Part shown: piece after piece, positions 58,351 through 64,000 of the stretch
How positions within the stretch are numbered: the stretch's first letter is position 1
Layout of the letters: every line of letters begins with the position of its first letter
Source: Pseudevernia furfuracea
Taxonomy: Eukaryota; Ascomycota; Lecanoromycetes; Lecanorales; Parmeliaceae
DNA: 64,000 nt
Direction: 5' to 3'
NCBI GenBank assembly: GCA_022315425.1
Contig: JAIUPT010000032.1
Span: 856,501-920,500, forward strand
The notes under the pieces: generated by a model
Database searches by the model: none
Seen by the model: the letters and a program-made list of their open reading frames with translations, nothing else
What the model was told of the DNA's origin: nothing
Translations under genes and position numbers: made by a program

Positions 58351-58547
58351 GTGTGGTTGTTGAGGATAATGGGATTAGGAAGATTCGGATTCTAGAGTTG
58401 GTGGGGGGGGAAGAAAGGTGAGAGGTAAAAATAGGTTTGTCATTTAGGTACCTTATGGCACACCGTACAAGCTCGCATCCCACACTTTTTGAAACATCAA
58501 TTTAATATTTCAGTCACACCCTTTCTCTACAGCTCAAAATCACAAAC

Positions 58548-60125
58548 ATGTCTTTCGGAAAGCTCTACACCCGCGAGGTAAGTCTTCTGATGCTGTAGAA
58601 CTGGCACTGGAGCATACCTCATTAATATGACTTCTGCAGGGGAACCCACGTTCCACAGCCATTCGAGCTGTTGCCAAGGCAAACAAGCTTGACCTCGAGA
58701 TCGTTGACACCGATATATCCAAGGGGCCTCTGAGTACCGAGTATCTGAAGCTCAACAAGCTTGGAAAAGTACCATCTTTTGTGGGAGCAGATGGATACGA
58801 GTTGACCGAGTGCATTGCCATCGCCATATATGGTACGTTTCCTCCCTTTTGGCCTGAATCGTACCCTCCCATACATGATGAAAGACATATCAAATACAGT
58901 TATCCCTGTCTGAAGACTACTGTTGAGAATTATTCACACTCTGATTACATCTTGCCTTGACCAGCATCGAACCTGGAATTTTGACTCAAGACACGAGCTA
59001 ACGCGCAGCAGTCACGTCTCAGAATGAGAAAACCAGCCTTCTCGGCAAGACCAAGCAAGACTATGCCTCCATCGTCCGCTGGATGTCCTTCGCCAACCAG
59101 GAGGTCCTCGCAGCCCTCGGAGCCTGGTTCCGCCCACTCATCGGCCGCGACCCTTACAACAAAAAGAACGTGGACGAAGCCAGCAAAAATACCCTCAAAG
59201 CCGTGTCTATCCTCAATGAACACCTCCTTGTACATACCTACCTCGTTGGTGAGCGTATCACTCTAGCCGATCTGTTTACAGCCGGCATCATCTCCCGCGG
59301 CTTCCAGTTCTTCTTCGACAAGCAGTGGCGTGAAGAGAACCCCAATGTCACTCGATGGTACGAGACTGTGTGCAACCAGCCGATCTACTCCGATGTTGCT
59401 GGCAAACTTGATTTCATTGACGAGGCCATCAAGAACCAGCCCCCCAAGACAGAAAAGCAGGAGAAGCCTAAGAAGGAGCAAACCCTCAAGGCACAACCCA
59501 AGCCAAAGGCAAAGGAAGCCGAAGTGGATGAAGAGGAAGAGGAAGAGGAAAAGCCGGCGCCCAAGCCCAAGCACCCTCTAGAAGCTTTACCAAAGCCAAC
59601 AATAGCTCTCGACGACTGGAAGCGCAAGTACTCCAATGAAGAGACTCGGGAGGTCGCACTACCCTGGTTCTGGGAGAACTTCAACGCTAAAGATTATTCG
59701 TTATGGAGGTGCGATTACAAGTACAACGACGAGCTTACGCAGACCTTCATGACTGCCAATCTCATTGGTACGCTTTTGCCTCTCCATGCAGCTCTTCAAT
59801 TTTTTTAGCATCGTGATTAATGCTTAATCTTTTTTCAGGTGGATTTTTCGCCCGTCTCGAAGGTTCCCGCAAGTACATCTTTGGCTGCGCCTCTGTCTAC
59901 GGCGTCAAGAATGACTCCGTTGTCCAAGGTGCCTTCGTCATCCGTGGCCAGGAAGCTCTACCTGCCTTTGACGTCGCACCCGACTACGAGAGCTACGAAT
60001 TTACCAAGCTTGATCCCAGCAAAGCCGAAGACAAGGAATTCGTCAATGACCAGTGGAGCTGGGACAAGCCGATCGAGGTTCAGGGCAAAACATATGAGTG
60101 GGCTGACGGGAAAGTATTCAAGTAA
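58548..60125 (+). CDS. CAM1: Translation elongation factor eEF1-gamma
   Basis: Part of the eEF1B guanine-nucleotide exchange complex, binding eEF1B-alpha to recharge eEF1A. Exons 58548-58577, 58640-58832, 59012-59767 and 59839-60125 give 421 residues. The 30-nt first exon codes MSFGKLYTRE. Domains in order: GST-N (GNPRSTAIRAVAK; LGKVPSFVGADGYELTE), GST-C (IVRWMSFANQE; TLADLFTAGIISRGF), a Lys/Pro and poly-Glu linker (EVDEEEEEEEKP), and the EF1G domain (WKRKYSNEETREVALPWFWE; GGFFARLEGSRKYIFG). Order, length and junction phases fit the family well. Confidence 0.96.
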
Positions 60126-60799
60126 ACTCTGTTTACTCGAATCGATAGGTGTCAGCGAAATGATGACTATGAGAATGTAAAGCTGCTACACGTGATACAG
60201 AGCTGTGAGCGTCTTGTGAAGAGATAGACATGTGGATGGCCGCCTCTCTCTTGCGATAGCGAAGGAGCTTGTTTACTAGACCCTCGCCGTCATAGATCTG
60301 GGCACCAAAAGGGATAACATTCATGCAAAATTTTCAGAAAATTTCTATTAATCGGCCCAGAAGATGATTTCTTCAAAGCATTCCTAGTACCTGGAAATGA
60401 CCTAGAAATGACCCGGAAATGACCCTGACCGAAATAGTTGATATCTCCAATTTTCTAGGTAGTCAAACTAGTCCGTGAATTAGTGACAGCCACATCTGTC
60501 TCCCAAGCTTTTTGAGATCAGACGCTTGCTGCTCGGTCAAAACCCCTAAACGTGTTGGTGAGCTGTTGGAAGTAGTGCTGAGGCCCCTCTCATTCAGATT
60601 TCCGTTCCACATCCATACTTTGAAGTAAGGTATCGGAGAGGAAGAAGAGTTCCTTAGGACTTTCAAGGATGATGGATCTACTGGCCTGATCAAGCTTCAT
60701 CAAAATCTCTGCAGCACTACTCGTTTCTCGAAACGCTGTGGCCAGGTAATGATGATGGCGGAGCTTAATGGACCCCGGACTAACCTCCATGTGACATCG
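60126..60799. other. Convergent region with broken-looking frames
   Basis: 674 bp between convergent stops of eEF1-gamma and AOS1. On the minus strand two overlapping frames of different phase (60790-60590 and 60693-60463) have helical, charged composition; see findings. A TGACC(C/T) GGAAATGACC repeat lies near 60396-60428. Confidence 0.4.
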
Positions 60800-62258
60800 T
60801 TACGCAAAAAGTGTTCCCGCTACTGGGGCGGCAAGCGGAGGATCAAACGTTGAATCCAAGGGCGGGAAGACGGGATGCAAAGCATACACGGGCCCTTTGG
60901 ATTCTTCGCCATCAAACAATAACAAATTCTGAATTGGCTGTTCTCTCTGGCCCAAGACATTGATGACATCCTGAGCGAGCTGGCCGCCCATGAAGGCCGT
61001 CACTGGCGCGAGTTCACTTCCAATGTTTTGCAGGAAGCTTCGGAGGAATTCGCTGCGTAAAGTCTCGGGCGGGAGCTGCAGTTCTTTGTGCTTCTCTGTT
61101 GCCAACGTGGTGAAGAGCTCAAGATCAGCGTGTCTGTGTGTTGGCATGGCGCCAGAGATATTGTGGAATTCCCACAATGCTCTCATACAAGTCAGAAGAG
61201 GAGAAACCTGGAGCTTGCGTCTTCGTGAATTAAGCTGGTCTGTAGGTAGTGGTGAGGTGTTTGCGAGCACCATCGGCGAATAGATTTCCCGCTTGGTGAC
61301 CATTTCGATGACTTTTCCGTTTTCTTTCTTGGTGCTAGTCGCCACAATTGATCTGGTGAGGGTTTCTGCTGTCAGAGCTGTAGGACGATTTGACTTTTCG
61401 CGCTCAATCACGTAGTCATGCGAGATTAGGTCTGCAAAGATGTAGCCGTAAAAGCCATGGGTTCCTGATGCGTAGAAAGGCCTGTTGCATAGGCGGCACG
61501 AAGCGTTGATGGTTGAAAGAGTTGCCAGATCCAAATCGGTTGCAATGATCATGTCGTAGGGGGCAAAGTACTCAGGCTGCTTCAGAGTGATGTCCTCGGA
61601 ATCAACGCGAAGGGCCACTCTGGGATTGAGCCTCTGTATTTGAGGCGCTGCTGACTCTGCACGCTGTCAGGTTATTAGCTTTGATGTAGATTCCGGTTGC
61701 TTGCAAAATTGAAGGTCATACATTCTTGCCGATGTCATGCTCAGAAATGAAGAATTGCGCTCCAAGATCATCGTCTACAACGACCTGACTGTCTTGCACA
61801 GTCAAAGAACCTATACCAGCAAGCACAAGGTTCTTGGCAATCTCGTTGGCAAGAGCCCTCATGGTTATAAGGAGAACATTCGCAGTTCGTAGCCTGAGGA
61901 ATGATAAGCGCATCAATCAGCAATCTAAAAAGCAAGCTTGCCATACTTTTCCTGAGCTTTGACGCCCCACAAGCGTATCTGCCGGTCATACAATGCAATC
62001 TCATCTACAAGGCGAAAGGTTAGGTAGTGAAATTGACTCAAGAGCACTGAAGCGGGTGTTTTGACACGTACCTGCGCTGATTGACTGAGTTTTATCTAGA
62101 TTGCCGGGTTGCAGTTGAGACTGATTCTGGAATTGAGACTGAGATTGAGATTGAGATTGATCTGTGATATGAGCTGAGGGGTGTCCATTGGTGGTTGATG
62201 GGACTCCATTGGTTGCCGAAGGTTCCCTCATTGGCTGCTGATCTACGGAGTTCATCAT
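60800..62258 (-). CDS. AOS1: SUMO-activating enzyme subunit AOS1
   Basis: E1 subunit that pairs with Uba2 to adenylate SUMO. Exons 62258-62072, 62004-61947, 61893-61722 and 61663-60800 give 426 residues. The ThiF/E1-like fold is visible after splicing: DEIALYDRQIRLWGVKAQEKLRTANVLLI, LANEIAKNLVLAGIGSLTVQDSQVV, DLGAQFFISEHDIGKNRAESAAPQIQRLNPRV, and the C-terminal GGQLAQDVINVLGQREQPIQNLLLFDG. The N-terminus has a Gln/Ser repeat (QSQSQSQSQFQNQSQ) and is longer than in yeast. No catalytic cysteine is expected in this subunit. It is transcribed toward eEF1-gamma. Confidence 0.95.
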
Positions 62259-62637
62259 GTCGTAAGGTGTAGGAAAGGAAGGAAGTATATCGCAGTTGGT
62301 GAAGTAGAAGGGATGGAAATGGAAGGTAAGGTAGTTTCCAGTCTCTTGGTGTCTAGTGTCTAGGTAGGTAGTCGAGGTAGTCTCTACCTCACTTTACTTA
62401 GCTAAATTAAAAGAGGTACCGAGGTACCTAAGATCTTATCACCCGTCAAACACTCCACCACTTACTGTACTCCTGTTTACACTCCAATTGGACTGTGACG
62501 ACTTAGCCATACACTTAGTCAGAAATACACTATCTAGTATTTCTCTGGTCAATTATTTGATCAAAATCCTTATAGACGTCCTTTCTAACCAGCTTCATGC
62601 AAACTAGCTACTTTCCAATACTCCTGCTTGCCCTCCA
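62259..62637. promoter_or_regulatory. Divergent promoter with GGTACC-like elements
   Basis: 379 bp between AOS1 and the final gene. It contains TAGGTAGGTAGTCGAGGTAG and AGAGGTACCGAGGTACCTAAG near 62357-62435, as also seen in other promoters of this window. Confidence 0.5.
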
Positions 62638-64000
62638 ATGACACGGCCATTTGCTTTGTCCACCATGGTGAGTCTACCTTTAGCCATGACTTATACCCGC
62701 TTAAAGAGCATTCTTAGCCAGTCTGTATACTGACGCCCAAGCAAGTCTGGCAACTTCGACTTCCCACCTGCAACTACGAGGCAGGGTCAGGCTCCTTCCT
62801 TCGACGAAGCGTCCAGCATTGTTCGAGAAAATGCATCGCAACGCAACGCTCTACGACACAGGATTGAAGAGGTGCGGCGATTGAGAGACCATATGAATGA
62901 TTCAGACGAGCGTCAAAGACTGCGAGTGGTGCGAGAAGAGTTGAGGCGCAGACCGGGTGCTGAACCGAGGCCTGCACATGGTAATACAGTATCTGATGCT
63001 CAAGCTCCAACTTCTGCTATGAGGTCTCGACTCGAAAATGTTCGTCACCGAGCTCGTCAACGCGTGCAAGACCGAGCGGGAAGTGGGGGGACCGTACAAC
63101 AGGCGGTGGAACGACTCAACGAAGCCAGCTCTAACCTTAGCTCGTTACTCGACCAACCAATTCCGAGGATAGCATCTCCAGATATGAGTGCTCGAGAATA
63201 CTCAGGCGAGGCAGAAGTGAACAGAAGACGGGCCAAGCGCCGAAAATTGGATGCCGATCCTTTATCTGCTGGTCACCTGAGAGGTTTTAATTATGGATAC
63301 CGTGGACAAGTTGTACCCGGACCTTTGAAGATGGAAATCGTCAGCTGCGATGGTGGGTTACACACGGAAGCAGCCCGACATGGTAGAGAGTATTGTCCTG
63401 AGAACGTGCTCCGTAACGACAAGAGCGTTTATTGCACCGAGAATGACAAATGCAATCTGATTCTACGCCATATGGGGGAGACTACATTTTGTCTGAAGAA
63501 GCTTGTCATCAAAGCTCCCGAAAGAGGATTTACAGCACCGTGAGCCTTCACCAGTGTCTGGCTTGGTTGCTAAGCTAATGTATCGAGGTAGCATACAAGA
63601 AGGCATGGTGTTCGTTTCTATGTCAGCTTCTGATCTCCTCACTCGTACTGCTCAGTATCAGATGCGGGACCATTCTCCACTTGAGGAAAGCGAGGACCAG
63701 GAGCCTTTATTCTCACACGACGCAAATGAAAGTCGGCCCCTCTCCCGCAGACGAGACTCGAGTGGCCAACGCACAGTGCCTCCTCCAATCTCGAATTCAG
63801 CTGCTCGTAGGTACCGACGTAACAATACCAGAAGTACCAGGACTAGCGGCCATCCATTTCCACTTGTCGACCTCGGCGATGATTCTATTCCACCGTTCCA
63901 AACCTCCAATACTTCAGAGCCTTCTGACTTCACAGTAATAACCTCATGTAACGACCCTTCTTCTGATGAAGAAGAACCGTCTAGCGCCGCCACACTGGCC
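62638..64000 (+). CDS. Conserved fungal protein, partial (unknown)
   Basis: Runs off the window end. Exons 62638-62667, 62746-63539 and 63592-64000 join in phase (MTRPFALSTM, then SGNFDFPP...; GFTAP to IQEGMVFVSM). A coiled/basic helix (LRDHMNDSDERQRLRVVREE) is followed by a bipartite basic patch (NRRRAKRRKLD), then a compact conserved-looking domain: MEIVSCDGGLHTEA, NVLRNDKSVYCTENDKCNLIL and GETTFCLKKLVIKAPERGFTAP. The third exon is Ser/Asp/Glu-rich. I do not recognise the family. The ordered block with paired Cys suggests a WD-like or substrate-binding fold, but this is inference. Confidence 0.7.

Noticed and set aside
1..64000. Secondary-metabolite cluster, transposase, virus copy or CRISPR
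   Set aside because: No PKS, NRPS, terpene cyclase, transposase, integrase or repeat-spacer array was seen. The methyltransferase and transporter alone do not make a cluster.

Overview
The window is nuclear DNA of a filamentous ascomycete (Pezizomycotina). The evidence is many short (about 45-100 nt) GT-AG introns with CTRAY-like branch sites, fungal versions of housekeeping proteins (class V myosin, Epl1, Bur1, Aos1, Rkm4, Rpc19), and dispersed single-copy genes on both strands with no operons. Class and genus cannot be fixed from the sequence alone; Eurotiomycete- or Lecanoromycete-like is a guess.

Layout. 0.5-12.7 kb: four minus-strand genes, namely a GT31/fringe-like glycosyltransferase, class V myosin, 3-phosphoglycerate dehydrogenase and the histone chaperone NAP1. 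13.2-26.2 kb: four plus-strand genes, namely a 20-exon P5B cation/polyamine ATPase (Ypk9/ATP13A2 type), a cyclopropane-synthase-like SAM methyltransferase, the CTD kinase BUR1 and a forkhead factor. 26.8-33.3 kb: an FCP1-like phosphatase with an altered catalytic motif, RRP36, a candidate small basic protein and a proline-rich conserved protein. 35.5-42.6 kb is compact: RPC19, complex I LYR subunit NDUFA6, BUD31, a small membrane protein, the AMPK/SNF1 beta subunit, KAE1 and a small unknown protein. 43.7-52.3 kb: RKM4, EPL1, calcineurin B and a Q/P-rich protein. 52.3-56.7 kb is gene-poor and rich in simple repeats. 56.7-64 kb: mitochondrial uS9, eEF1-gamma, the SUMO E1 subunit AOS1 and a conserved unknown protein cut by the window end.

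Most genes serve growth and gene expression: ribosome and tRNA biogenesis and translation (RRP36, RPC19, KAE1, RKM4, eEF1-gamma, uS9m), chromatin and transcription (NAP1, EPL1, BUR1, forkhead), splicing (BUD31), signalling (calcineurin B, AMPK beta), polarised transport (myosin V), SUMOylation (AOS1), serine synthesis and respiration. I see no secondary-metabolite cluster, virus, intact transposon, CRISPR array or rRNA/tRNA gene. Most genes were resolved by joining exons by hand so that reading phase and family-conserved residues continue across each junction; several are only partly visible as single open frames.

The points most worth a second look are two GC-AG introns (myosin V and the P5B ATPase), a 17-nt microexon in RKM4, a calcineurin B without the N-terminal myristoylation glycine, an FCP1-like enzyme with DxN in place of DxD, a 123-bp foldback element, and a G-run tract. 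I did not find a clearly new biological system.
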